Source: Camillea tinctor (Eukaryota; Ascomycota; Sordariomycetes; Xylariales; Xylariaceae). Taken from it: a DNA stretch of 64,000 nucleotides. The translations under genes were made by a program, and so were the position numbers. Shown here piece after piece: positions 23,452 to 34,800 of the stretch; the stretch's first letter is position 1, and every line of letters starts with the position of its first letter. The notes under the pieces were generated by a model. It had not been told where the DNA came from, made no database searches, and was given only the letters and a program-made list of their open reading frames with translations. The stretch covers positions 1-64,000 of the forward strand of contig MU394154.1 in the NCBI GenBank assembly GCA_022578605.1. Direction: 5' to 3'.

Positions 23452-24925
23452 ATGTTATCCGGTATCCTAATTTTCAATCAGAAGGGAGAGAACCTCATCT
23501 TCCGCGCTTTTCGAAACGACTGTCGTCCTCGTCTCGCCGATGTTTTTCGCATCCAAGTCATCTCGAATCCCCAGGTCCGTTCGCCAATTCTCACTCTCGG
23601 CAGCACCACCTTCAGCCATGTCAAGCACGAGAACATCTATCTGGTTGCCATTACTAAGAGCAATGCCAATGCTGCCCTCGTCTTCGAATTTCTTTACCGC
23701 TTAATCCAGCTGGGCCGGGGTTATTTTGGCAAGTTTGACGAGGAGGCCGTCAAGAACAACTTTGTGTTGGTATACGAACTGCTTGACGGTGAGTTGGTTT
23801 ATTCTCTTCTATGCTATGGTTTGCAAGTGATCACGTTAAGCCCATCTACCCAAGCTAACGCTACGTCTCCCGATCCCAATTGAACAGAAATCATCGACTT
23901 TGGATACCCCCAGAACACCGAGACCGACACGCTGAAGATGTACATCACCACCGAGGGTGTCAAATCCGAACGCGCCGCCGAGGACTCTGCCAAGATTACC
24001 ATGCAGGCTACCGGTGCCCTGTCGTGGAGGAAGGCCGATGTGAAGTACCGAAAGAACGAGGCTTTCGTCGATGTCATCGAGGATGTCAACCTGCTCATGT
24101 CCGCCGCCGGAACCGTGCTTCGCGCCGATGTCACAGGCCAGATCATCATGCGCGCATACCTCTCCGGCACCCCGGAATGCAAATTCGGGCTCAACGACCG
24201 GCTTTTGCTAGACCACGACGGACTACAATCCCTCCCGAGTGGCAATAGATTAGGTACCAAAGCCACCAAGGCCGCTGCTGGAAGTGTCACGCTCGAAGAC
24301 TGCCAGTTCCACCAATGCGTCAAGCTGGGCAAGTTTGATTCGGATCGCATCATCTCCTTCGTCCCACCCGATGGCGAGTTCGACCTCATGCGCTATCGAG
24401 CTACCGAGAACGTCAATCTACCCTTCAAGGTGCACGCCATCGTTAATGAAGTTGGCAAGACCAAGGTGGAGTATAGCATTGGCGTCAAGGCCAATTTCGG
24501 CAGCAAGCTCTTTGCCACAAATGTCATCGTGCGCATACCCACGCCCTTGAACACTGCCCGTATCACCGAGCGGTGCACTCAGGGGAAGGCCAAGTACGAG
24601 CCCAGCGAAAACCACATTGTCTGGAAGATCGGTCGCTTCACTGGCCAGAGCGAGTTTGTTCTCAGTGCCGAAGCTGAGCTTACGAGCATGACAAACCAGA
24701 AGGCCTGGTCGCGTCCGCCTCTCAGTCTCAGTTTCAGTCTTCTAATGTTTACCAGTTCCGGCCTGCTAGTCCGGTATTTGAAAGTATTCGAGAAGAGCAA
24801 CTATTCTAGCGTGAAATGGGTGAGATATATGACTAGAGCAGGCTCGTATGAGATTCGGTATGTTCTTACTTTTTTTTCTAGGCCGATATTCTTTTCTCAA
24901 TACTGATTATCAATCTAGATTCTAA
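23452..24925 (+). CDS. apm4: AP-2 clathrin adaptor complex mu subunit
   Basis: The medium subunit of AP-2 recognises YxxPhi cargo signals and works in endocytosis at the plasma membrane. Model: exons 23452-23788, 23888-24857 and 24919-24925, giving 437 aa. The start MLSGILIFNQKGE is the conserved mu-chain N-terminus. The longin-like domain occupies ~1-140, then the mu-homology domain from ~WRKADVKYRKNEAFVDVIED to the end SYEIRF. The last exon holds only the final base of an Arg codon, Phe and the stop; without it the frame would run into the intron. The downstream paralogous choice, AP-1 mu, is less likely given the YITTEGVKSE region; this distinction is from memory. Confidence 0.93.
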
Positions 24926-25718
24926 GCGTATTCATCATAAAGGCCTGCATCAAATGATTATAAGGATGCAAGAAGAAAAACTACCCTCTGCCCCCCACTT
25001 ACTCACTATACCCTACAGCCGGATTATATACGAATGATAATCCATCGCCGCTGTAGTGAACGTTGTTCGTCCCTTGGATCTGGATCGGGCCAACACCTAT
25101 ATCCATTACCTCCTCGCATTATTGGTGCTCATGCCTAGATTGAGTTTCCAGTCCTAAAGAGATGCTTCGGGTGTCGTTGATACACCTTAGCCCTTGATAC
25201 TAGACTCGATAGTGTGTGCGTGCATACTATCATATCCGGTTCGGTAGCATTTGTCAGGGAAATGACCAAGCTATCCATCTAGCTGCAAGTTGTTTCTAGC
25301 AGCCCGGCTATAGAGCGGGGTTTGGAGATGGCAGATACATAAGAACGTATTGCAGACATGTAGAATGTCAATCGTAGGGCGTGAGGAGTGTATATTTCGC
25401 GAAGCAGACCCCGACAGTCCCGGGCCATACACCGCGGAGATATTGAATAAATGACTAATGCCACGGCTACCGATGACGAACGTGCTCCGGGAATGACATA
25501 CATGAAATGGCATATGGGTGTCGTCACTGGTAATAATATCTCATATATGCTTACCTACCTAGGTAGGTACCTATATATATATATACAACACCTAGGTTAG
25601 GTTTTATACTTTGTATACCTACCTAGATACCTGTATGTTTCCAAATGCCCAGATTTGATTATAAGCATCAAATTCCCATAAAAACTCTATTGAACCGAAG
25701 TTCATCAACGTAATAAGG
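24926..25718. other. intergenic, includes 18-bp palindrome
   Basis: No gene is seen. TACCTACCT/AGGTAGGTA forms a perfect 18-bp palindrome at 25552-25569, next to a TATATA run. It belongs to the family of TACCTAGGTA-like motifs scattered through the intergenic DNA of this window. Confidence 0.65.
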
Positions 25719-26526
25719 ATGTCCTCTACACCGATTGCGACCCCTGACGATATCGCAAAACATGGGTGGACAGCGGTGCCCTGTGATGCTGCGGCTATTC
25801 TCAAGGACAGGGCGTACATTCACAAGCCCACTGCATTTAAATTCACAGACATCCCTTTCCCCGGTGATCCTATAGTAGCTAAAATTCAGGCCTACGCCAA
25901 AGAACATCTCACCGAACAGACGTATAACCACTCTATGCGAGTGTTCTATTGGGGTATACACTCACGCTCACTACCAATGAAATGAGATTATGCTCACATG
26001 TCATCACCAAGGATATTCTATAATCAAGGACCAGTTTCCTGAACACGCCAGCAAGCTTTCCATGTCCACATGGGCGTTAACATGTCTCCTGCACGACATC
26101 GGCACCACTGATCACAACCTACGTGCCACACTTCTATCCTTCGAGTTTTACGGAGGGATTCTCGCACTCAACCTCACCAAGGAGCACGGCGCGCCAGTGG
26201 CCCAGGCAGAAGCCGTCGCTGAAGCTATCATCCGGCACCAGGACCTCGGCACTGTCGGCACGATCACCTTCCTCGGCCAAGTTGTACAGCTTGCGACTGT
26301 GTACGACAACATGGGAATGAACCCGGGACTCATCGATGAGACTACCCGGCTCGATGTCAACCGTGCCTATCCGCGCAAAGGCTGGAGCGGGTGTTTCTCC
26401 AAAACGATTAGGACCGAGAACTCACTTAAACCATGGGCACATACTACGCATCTTGGCGAGGAAGATTTCCCAGAGGGAGTTAAGGGGAATAAACTTATGG
26501 CTGATGTGGACGGTTGGGGTCTGTGA
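25719..26526 (+). CDS. cyanamide hydratase-like HD-domain protein
   Basis: Related to fungal cyanamide hydratase (Myrothecium Cah, yeast Ddi2/Ddi3), which hydrates cyanamide to urea using a metal held by HD-domain residues. Model: exons 25719-25953 and 26012-26526, giving 249 aa, the normal size. Visible are YNHSMRVFYWGY (His71), LLHDIGTTDHN with the HD pair His106-Asp107, and EAIIRHQDLG. The intron (25954-26011) starts GTATAC. No signal peptide is present, so it is cytosolic. The natural substrate in fungi outside yeast is not certain. Confidence 0.9.
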
Positions 26527-27010
26527 AGGCCTAGAAGTGGGGTGGAGAGAGGGGATGTCTCAGAATACTCTCCTAAGCTCACCCGAGTGTCTCTATGGGA
26601 ATCCTCCTCTGAGTCTCTGACTACCTAGTTTATTGTAGGGCTAGATTATCCTACAGCTGACCTAGATAATCAAAATGGATTCTTCTAATGTGGAATTGCA
26701 AACGTATAATCCATCATTGTTCCGTAGAACGAGGGGCCGAGATACAGTCTTTCATGGATAAAAGTACGGGTTCCGTTTTCAGGAATAATATATCCTTTCA
26801 TCCTTCAAAGGCCACGATTGTTCCGGTAATTCACGGTTAGCCTTTGTCAGTGATTAAGGCATTGGAACCCGAACTACTATGCGAAGCACACCACAACAGT
26901 GATGAGAAAGGTTTTTCGCCTTCTGCTTGATTCATAATCTACCTACCAGCGTTTATATTTTTCACGTCTCACTGATCGTTTCTACATTGTAAGCAATTCA
27001 ATTATCAAAC
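26527..27010. other. intergenic, no feature seen
   Basis: 484 bp lies between two plus-strand genes. A likely start region for the downstream gene has TTTATATTTTTC at about 26951. Nothing else is recognisable. Confidence 0.6.
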
Positions 27011-27892
27011 ATGTCGCTCCTTTCGTTCCTTGCGCCGCCACCGGAAACCTCTGGGCCACTCCTCACGCAAGCCCATCTCGATGAGTTTGCTCAGTTCGAG
27101 GGCATGGACAACGGGCTGTGTTGGCGCTGCGGACACCAGACCAATGACGAAGAGGATTGCTCCTTTTGCGGGAGGTCCTTCGAGGAGCAGTTCGAGGACT
27201 TCGAGGATTTCCACGACCCCGCGGGTCCCAAACCCTGGGAAAGTGATGCCGAGGACGACGGGGACGGGCCCACGGGCCCCACGATTCAGAGGCCCAGCAA
27301 CAGAGCCAGGAATCGCTTCTTGCCTCCGGACGAGGCGGACGAGGCGGACGTCATCGCGCCCAAGAAGCGTAGAACCCATATAAAGCAACGTGAGGCCATG
27401 ATTAAGCTCGCGATGAAACTTCTCCAGGACGAGAAAGATAGGGGTGAGTTAGTTGTCGTTATTTTTGCCTGCATATCTCGTGACCACCGCCCCCCACCAC
27501 CATCCCTTTTTTCTGTCCCTGTCTCTCAAAGATCGAGAACGAAGGGTAACTTTCTCCACCTCTGACGTTTTCGGGCAGTGAACCGAAACGGCCGCTCCGA
27601 GGCGCTCGGCAACTTCATGGTATCGGACGACCCTGTGGATCCCTTCAGCAAATCACGGCTGCCCGAGTTTCGGCCGTACGAGTCGACGGCGGGGTACGTG
27701 ACAACCCAGGGCACTGGCTTAAGCATGGCGCAAGCTGCAAGCACGGCCAAGGCATTCATCCCCACGCTAGGTGTGCCCCCGCCGATGAAGCCCACCATCG
27801 GCACCAAGGAGGAGGTGCTCGAGCTCTTCCCGGAAGGTGCCCTCAACCCGTTTCCAAATAGTGGTCCACCTCCAAACCAGGCGTTCTTCTAG
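27011..27892 (+). CDS. uncharacterised protein with N-terminal zinc ribbon
   Basis: I do not recognise the family. Model: exons 27011-27443 and 27579-27892, giving 248 aa. Cys37, Cys40, Cys50 and Cys53 form CX2C-X9-CX2C, a zinc-ribbon pattern (CWRCGH...CSFCG), followed by an acidic segment (EEQFEDFEDF, then Asp-rich) and a basic patch (PKKRRTHIKQRE) that could be a nuclear localisation signal. The second half is Pro/Gly-rich with FSKSRLPEFRPYESTAGY and a PPPMKPTIGTKEEVLELFP stretch. Intron 27444-27578 uses GTGAGT...CAG. The intron also contains another AAAG acceptor and GTAACT donor, but using them breaks the frame. A nucleic-acid or protein-binding role is only a guess. Confidence 0.75.
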
Positions 27893-29008
27893 TTTATAAA
27901 TAGTCATTTCTCCTTTTTTTCTTTAAGGGAGGGAAGTGAACGAAGCCGTCAAGGTTTCATTGAACGGATTATCGTCCTTCCTGGCCACTCCTCAAGATTG
28001 AGAGCACGCGAATTGGTTAGCCTAGGGCGTCTGTGATGATTTCGTTTAGAGAGAAGGCGGAAGAGGAATGAGGGGCTTTAATAATTATTATTATTTTGAA
28101 ATATTAGACACAAGCACATGCCATTGTGGACTTGGACGTTCTAACATCTGTAGTTTTAATTTGGTTTGCTCTAGGTCTCATAATAATGAGTATAACTCCT
28201 CATATAATTTGATCTCTTAGCCGTTGCCATTCTACGCTGTCTAGGTAAAGCTGTTGTGGTAGGTAATTACGGAATGCACAGAATGCACAGAATGCCTCAT
28301 AATCTATTCCTCATTTGTAAAGTTTTTCTTATGTTGACATCAGAGGGCTAATAAGAACTTTGTCATTCCGTTCTCAAAATGTCGAAATCATTACTCAAAT
28401 ACAATAGGCAGTATTAGCAAAACCCTACATTGTTACCCAGAACTGCGTCCTCTTCCAACTGCAATTGGACTTTAGATTGAAATCTTCACAATTAGTGAAC
28501 CTACTGTTCATTATGTTCTAATCCAATCTCATCATACCATTATTGAGTCAGTCTGAGAAACAGACCATATAAGCTGCTCCATCAGGTAGCTATATAGATA
28601 ATCTCAACTAGCCAAACTAAAGCTAGCTATTCCCTATTTTACCTCCTTGCAAAACAATCCATCAGCCACCACATGGGTGATATTCAAAAGAGAGCGATTT
28701 AGGGGAACAAAAGAAAAGTGATATTGACAGCAATGAAAGAGATTTACCCTTACATTTGTGAAGGGCTAGTGTCGCTTTCATCAATCTTGATCTGGTTCCG
28801 GTTAAGCCCTCATTGTCAAAGAAACAAGTTACCAATAAAGCATGTCTTCCCATGTGTTAAGACAATTGTTTAACTACAAATTTCGGTGTAGTTCACAGCT
28901 ACTCGCGTCAAGGGCTTCGTGGTAAATCGACTCTTTTCCCTCTAGACAAGAGGATCGACCTATCATATCGTTCCAGTTGTTCTCCGACGTATTCGGCACG
29001 ACCTAAAA
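27893..29008. other. intergenic, no gene seen
   Basis: AT-leaning DNA of about 1.1 kb with an AATGCACAG triplication near 28273-28296. No supported frame is present. Confidence 0.6.
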
Positions 29009-29411
29009 ATGGCTACCGCTGCGTTGTCCTTCGACAGCCTTCCGCAAGATCTTGCGAACTCGTTCGGCAATGAGGCCTTCGGGGGCGATCCGCCTCCGCC
29101 TCCAAGTCAGGTCATCGGAATGATCTTACCGCTCTTACGGGAAGATCTCGCGATGCGCTATAGAACCCTCCTCACCGGCATAGTGGAGGACCCTTGGTTC
29201 ACCTGGGTCGACGATGCATGGTATGATGGGGTGAAAACGCGGCGTGACCGAATAAATAAGGAAATTCATTGGCCGAGTTTCCAGGGCTACTTATTTATGC
29301 TTCGGGCACTTCACGTCCCGTCCATAGGTGACGACTTTAGAGACGAAATGACGGAACTTTACGAAGCCCTTTTTAGGATACGGGTCGGGGAAGCTAGTAG
29401 AATAAGTATGC

Positions 29412-29450
<39 letters not shown>

Positions 29451-30175
29451 CCTTTCCCGTATGACTACCGGTCAATTAAGCATGTGCTAATGTGAGACGG
29501 AAAAAAGTTAGCAGGGCACTGGAAGAGGATCCAGCCAGCAATGATGAGGATAAACGGACAGATGAGGCGAAACGGTTCAGCTGGATTATCCGGGTTATTA
29601 ATGGTTTCACAGGTTGGAAAAACGATATGAGCTACAATGTTAGACTTATTATGCGCGAAACTCGACCCACGATGGAATACCTGGCCAGAAGGGAAAATAT
29701 GGCAGCAGTGGCGAATTGCTACGAAGCTTTCCTCGATTCCAGTCTGCTCCTTATAGATGATGCAGGTGTACTTCCAGCTTGGCGGGCGACCGTAAACAGA
29801 CTATGGTTATCGGTGGTGACCCACCAAATAGGGAGAGATCCCAGATTCACCCAGGTGACGACTCGGGCTATACAGACAGCTGATACTGTATTCGTGAATG
29901 TACTCAGTCAGCACTGGCGGGACGCGCCCCCTATCACACCACATGTCGGGACACTTCCACCACCCATGCCACATGTGTACCCCAGATCGCGCGTAGCTGA
30001 TCATTTCCGAATTCTCCAGAGAGATATACCACCAAGACTCTTCTTCAATGGCTACGTAAACGATAACAAGATGATATATGATCCAAACGATCCCAACGGT
30101 CCCGGCTGGAGAATTGCTCCTTTCAGTTACCAGTTCAACACGAGCCACGGGAATGGTGTGCCGTCCGGAACATAG
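29009..30175 (+). CDS. uncharacterised fungal protein
   Basis: I do not recognise this protein. Model: exons 29009-29405 and 29481-30175, giving 363 aa. The intron (29406-29480, GTATGC...AAG) carries a CT dinucleotide run of about 15 units. The acceptor at 29480 was chosen because the nearer AG dinucleotides are out of phase. The N-terminal half is a mostly helical, Trp-rich region (DPWFTWVDDAWYDG, WPSFQGYLFMLRAL). The second half has WIIRVINGFTGWKNDM and a Pro-rich end (LPPPMPHVYPRSR). There is no signal peptide or membrane segment. Codon use and the clean in-phase junction argue that it is a real gene, probably lineage-restricted. Confidence 0.65.
29413..29446 (+). repeat. CT microsatellite inside an intron
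   Basis: About 15 CT units lie inside the intron of the uncharacterised gene and may serve as, or expand, its polypyrimidine content. Confidence 0.9.
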
Positions 30176-30445
30176 CAAAATATTGTACCTTACCTTGGGG
30201 GCTTACATGGTCTAGTATTCGGGTTAAAAAAAACATAAACATATGTACAATATATATATCTCGAAGTTGTATCTCCACGTTTATTTTACTGCATCATTCG
30301 ATTACTATAGGGTTAGGTAGACAGGCAGATAGGTTTCTAGTCCTAGATTTCCCTTTATTTATTTATTTTTAATCTTTTCTTCCCAGTCTTTTTTTCTTCC
30401 TCACTCTCACACTCTCACACTTCCTTCCGTCTTCACGTCTGCTAC

Positions 30446-31177
30446 ATGCTTTCTCCCAGAATGCCACCGGTAATCGACTTTGACCAACAAAGCTACTGGC
30501 GCGAGCGCTTCACCTCAGAAATGGGCTTCGAGTGGCTAGTGCCGTCCCCCACCTTCATGTCCTTGATCGAGCCTCTTCTTCTCTCCTCTTCCTCCTCCTC
30601 CTCCTCCTCCTCTTCTCCCCCGCAGTCGAAGAAGATCCTACAACTAGGCTCGGGCACGAGCGACCTACAGAACTGCCTCCGCGCCCGCGGCTACTCTGAC
30701 GTGACCAACGTCGACTACGAGCCGCTGGCGCTCGAGCGCGGGCGTGCGATCGAACAGCGCGAGTTCGGCGACGTGCGCACCCGGTACGTGCTCGCGGACG
30801 CGAGGCACCTGGTGCGCGACCTCAGGCGGCGCATGGGGGAGGATGAGGGGGGGCCACAAGGGGAGCCGCTCTTCGATGTGGTGGTGGACAAGAGCACAGC
30901 GGACGCGGTGGCGTGCGGGGGCGCCGAGGCGGTGCTGGCCATGGCGGCGGGGGTGTGGGGGTGTCTCGCCGGGGGCGGTTGCTGGGTCTCGCTTAGCTAC
31001 TCGGCTTCGCGGTTCAATGTGCCGGGTCTGCCGTTCGATGTTGAGGTCCTCGGCAAGATTCCGACGCCCAAGCGCACCGACAATGATCCAGAGGTGTATC
31101 ACTGGTGCTATCTGCTGAGGCCTAAGGAGGTTTGTGTATTAAATCTTGCACTCCGTCTTGGAGAGGTCGGTTATTGA
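30446..31177 (+). CDS. class I SAM-dependent methyltransferase, METTL13/EEF1A-KMT4-like
   Basis: Single exon of 243 aa; an alternative start at 30461 (MPPVIDFDQQSYW) has equal merit. The layout matches small fungal and animal protein lysine methyltransferases: FDQQSYWRERF near the N-terminus, motif I ILQLGSGTSDLQ (~70-81), acidic motif II NVDYEPLALE, and FDVVVDKSTADAVAC. A CCT repeat at about 30587-30612 encodes a Ser run inside the loop before motif I. Relatives methylate translation elongation factor 1A, but the target here is inferred only. GC-rich codon use produces long antisense frames that should be ignored. Confidence 0.85.
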   Translation: MLSPRMPPVIDFDQQSYWRERFTSEMGFEWLVPSPTFMSLIEPLLLSSSSSSSSSSSPPQSKKILQLGSGTSDLQNCLRARGYSDVTNVDYEPLALERGRAIEQREFGDVRTRYVLADARHLVRDLRRRMGEDEGGPQGEPLFDVVVDKSTADAVACGGAEAVLAMAAGVWGCLAGGGCWVSLSYSASRFNVPGLPFDVEVLGKIPTPKRTDNDPEVYHWCYLLRPKEVCVLNLALRLGEVGY

Positions 31178-31898
31178 ATAGAAGCACTGTGTGGTACCTG
31201 ACATATCTACCCCGGGTTGGTACCTGCTTAACCACCCGTTTTTCGGCACTTTAAATGAAGCTATCACCCGTCACGCTATCCTACTATTCTACTACATATT
31301 GTACCTAACCTACCTAGTTGACCCTAAGGTGGAGCGCCCCTCCCCTAGAAACCCTAGCTACTTCTAGGTGTATGTAGTAGTGTACACCAGATAGGTACCT
31401 AATGCTGGTAATAGTCGGGTAAGGTTAAACGTCGCCCCACTATTAAGGGGACACCAACTCTAGTTGTAGAGCAGGGTCACCCCTCGTTTAATGCGTTGAT
31501 GACTTCATCGTTTCATGCCGCCAGATCCAATCCTCGCCTGACTGATGCAAGCCCGGACCTCTTGATTGGTTGTTGAGCTCACACGACACAACGTTTTGCT
31601 ACTTCCATGTGTCAATTTTATGATGACGAGTAACTTCTTTCTCCAGAAATGATTTCATTATTTGTATGTGCATTTTCTTGTTTGCTTATGTTTTTTCCTT
31701 CCTCTTCCTCCTCCTCCTCCTCCATCTTCGTCACCGATGTCCGCCCTCCTTAACGTAGTACTATACCCTAGGTAATAAAACATCCGACCTGAACAACCTA
31801 TGCAAACAAAGCTTCCCATCCCCCTCTCTCCCCCCGATCCCTTTGATGCAGGCACTCACTCACTCACTCATTCACTCCCTTCAACATAAATCGTCAAC
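31178..31898. other. intergenic, no gene seen
   Basis: Promoter region of the SMP/C2 gene. CTCACTCACTCATTCACTC repeats occur at 31854-31876 in the presumed leader. TACCTA/GGTACC-type motifs are frequent near 31300-31400. Confidence 0.6.
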
Positions 31899-34800
31899 AT
31901 GGCCAACTACGATGTCTTTGAGAATAACAATACCCGAGAGCGAGACTATGGAGGCCCACATAGTGCTAAGCATCCTATCCCAACCATCCAAGGTTACAGA
32001 CAGCATAGAAGAGAGCTAGAAGGCCAAGTAGAAGATGAAGAACAAGCCCAGCTAGGGCCTGAAGACGATTCCAAACCCAAACGAGCTTATCAGTCTGCTA
32101 AAGCAGCCATTCGAGGCGAAGATAGACCAAGGACACGACATGATCCCTATCCCACCTCGAATCACAACTATGCCGAACCTCCACCATCGCAGCAAACAGT
32201 CTCCGAAGAAGGGTTCGCACAAGACGTAAAAGATGACGAATCGAGCTCGAACGAAGGCCAACAGGGCAAGTCGGCCACAGAAGCCGCCGCAAGCTCGACC
32301 GATCCCAAAGAAAAACGGAAGGCAATGAAGAAAATCAAGAGACAAGGTGGAGGCCGCGAGGTTACCGACCCTGTCACTCACTTGCCAATTACCATACATG
32401 ACCAGACAGACAAGGACTTGAGCTCTGTACCTGAGAATGACCCCGAACCTGGCACACACCATTTCACCGCCACCGGCCCTCAGGGCGCATCTAAATCGGA
32501 GACAGAGCTGAAGGCAGAGAGGGAAAGGTTGCAAAGGGGTCACAATGGTATGCAGAGACTATTTCCTCCTCCAAACTTCGAGCACACAAAACAGGAGCTG
32601 GCAACTGTGTATCAGCAAGCCGTGTGCGCAGGCATCTCCGTGATCAGTGTTCTCGCTGCTGTCCTGTTTATACTGCCGGGGCCACTTTCTGGCCACACAT
32701 CGGCTGCCCTACCAGTCGATAAGATCGCCTGGTTTCCGCGCCTGTCCACCATGCTGAGCGTCACCTCTTTCGTGGGAATAGGCGCGGCAACGGTGCTTGG
32801 CATGGGAAGGTGGGTCAACAGGAAGACCGCTGAGATCTTCGATGACGAGACCTGGGATGCTGCGCGGCGCGAGGAACAAGCTGTCTTGGGCAATGATGAG
32901 GAGTTGCCCGAGTCGGTGCAGTGGTTGAATAGCCTCTTCTCCGCTATCTGGCCCTTGGTCAACCCAGACCTCTTTGCCTCCTTAGTCGACCAGATTGAGG
33001 ATATCATGCAGGCATCGTTACCAACAGTGATCAAGATGGTTAGCGTTGACGATATGGGCCAAGGAAGTGAAGCCATTAGAATACTTGGAGTTCGTTGGCT
33101 CCCCACCGGGGCAGCGAGCCGATCGGTCGGGTCTGATGGACAGCTTTGCAACGATGACAAGTCAAAATCTACAGATCGGACAAACCCACAGGACGCCCAG
33201 GATAATGTAACAACTATGGATAACGTTGATCAGAGTGAGGATCAGACTGGAAAACCCCCGAAACAGCAAGAACAGGATCAAGCTGCCATACGGGAAGGAA
33301 TGGAAGCTGAGGAGGGCGATTTTGTCAACCTTGAACTTGCTCTTGCCTACCGAAGCCGGTCTTCCGGTAGATCAATCAAGGCGAAATCTAAGAATGCTCA
33401 CCTATATCTCAAATTCTACCTACCTGGCGGTGTCGCTGTTCCCGTCTGGGTAGAGCTCCGAGGCATCATAATGACAGTTCGTCTACGATTGCAGCTCACT
33501 CCCGACCCGCCCTTCATTTCCTTGTGTACCATGACATTCCTCGGCCAGCCTAAGGCGAGTCTCTCTTGTGTGCCATTATCGAGGCGTGGCCTGAACTTGG
33601 CGGACGTGCCCCTTATCTCATCCTTCGTCAACTCGGCGATTGATGCTGCTCTAGCCGAGTATGTGGCACCTAAGAGCTTGACACTGAACCTAAAGGATAT
33701 GCTTGTGGGAGAAGATTTCAAGAAAGACACGATAACTCGTGGCGTTATTTGGATCTTCGTGAAACGAGCTCGTGGCTTCAAACAAGGGGACGGTGGTATT
33801 GGTCCGATGCAAGGATCGAGCGACGCGTATGTAACTGTTTCGTGGGGCAAGTTTGGCAAGCCAGTAGCTGCAACTCGAATTATCGTGGAGGAAAATGAAC
33901 CTAGCTGGTACGAGTATGCCAGTATCCTAGTGACACCGGAGGAAGTGAATGCTGAAGAGAAGCTACGCATACAGCTGTGGGATTCAGATAAATGGTCTGC
34001 CGATGATGACTTGGGCCGCGTTGAATTAGATTTGAAGCGTTTGATGAGAGATTCTAAAACCTTAAACAGAGTCCAAGACCGTGAAGACCGTCTAATTGGT
34101 CAAGATCCCGATGAGAAGATGCCTGGCTCTCTGGTCTGGTCTGTTGGGTATTTTTCTAAGACGAGAATAACAGAAAAACAGCTTCAGCAGCAGACAATAA
34201 ACGGGAACGTTCGCACGAAGGAGCAACTGAAGCAGTATGTCTCAGACAACGCCGAGCATAAATTAAGAGAATCAGGCAAGCCTTCCGATGACGAGGAAAT
34301 ACGGCAGCAAAAGTCACAGGACTACAAAGAAATGGAGGACTCCATGATCATCTCTGCGCCACCGAGCGACGGGTATGTGTCAGGAGTTCTCAGCATCCAG
34401 ATTCATAATATCACAGGACTTGAAGTCCAAAACCTTCAAAAGCGGGAAAAGAATGGGAGTGGTGATGACGAGGATGAGGCTGAACAGTCTGATGATATGC
34501 CTGACAGTTATTGCACAATCATCCTTAATCACAAAAAGATATTCAGGACGAGAACAAAGCCCAAAAACTCAAAACCCTTTTTTAATGCCGGGACTGAACG
34601 TTTCGTTAGGGATTGGAGAGACACAGAGATTATCGTTAGCGTTCGGGACTCTCGAGAACGAGAAGATGATCCGTTAATTGGTATGGTGTACCTTCCACTA
34701 GCTAACGTATTCTCGAAGAGGAGCCAAGTCATGGAAAATTACCCTCTCATAGGTGGCATTGGTTATGGAAGAGCTCGCATTAGTATGGTGTGGAGGAGTG

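Noticed and set aside
27529..27545. Extra microexon inside the intron of the zinc-ribbon gene
   Set aside because: Using the AAAG acceptor and GTAACT donor shifts the downstream frame or creates a stop; a single 135-nt intron keeps phase.
32052..33970. Antisense frames up to 184 codons in the SMP/C2 gene
   Set aside because: They lie fully opposite a 1324-codon frame with clear SMP and C2 domains and have no family match.
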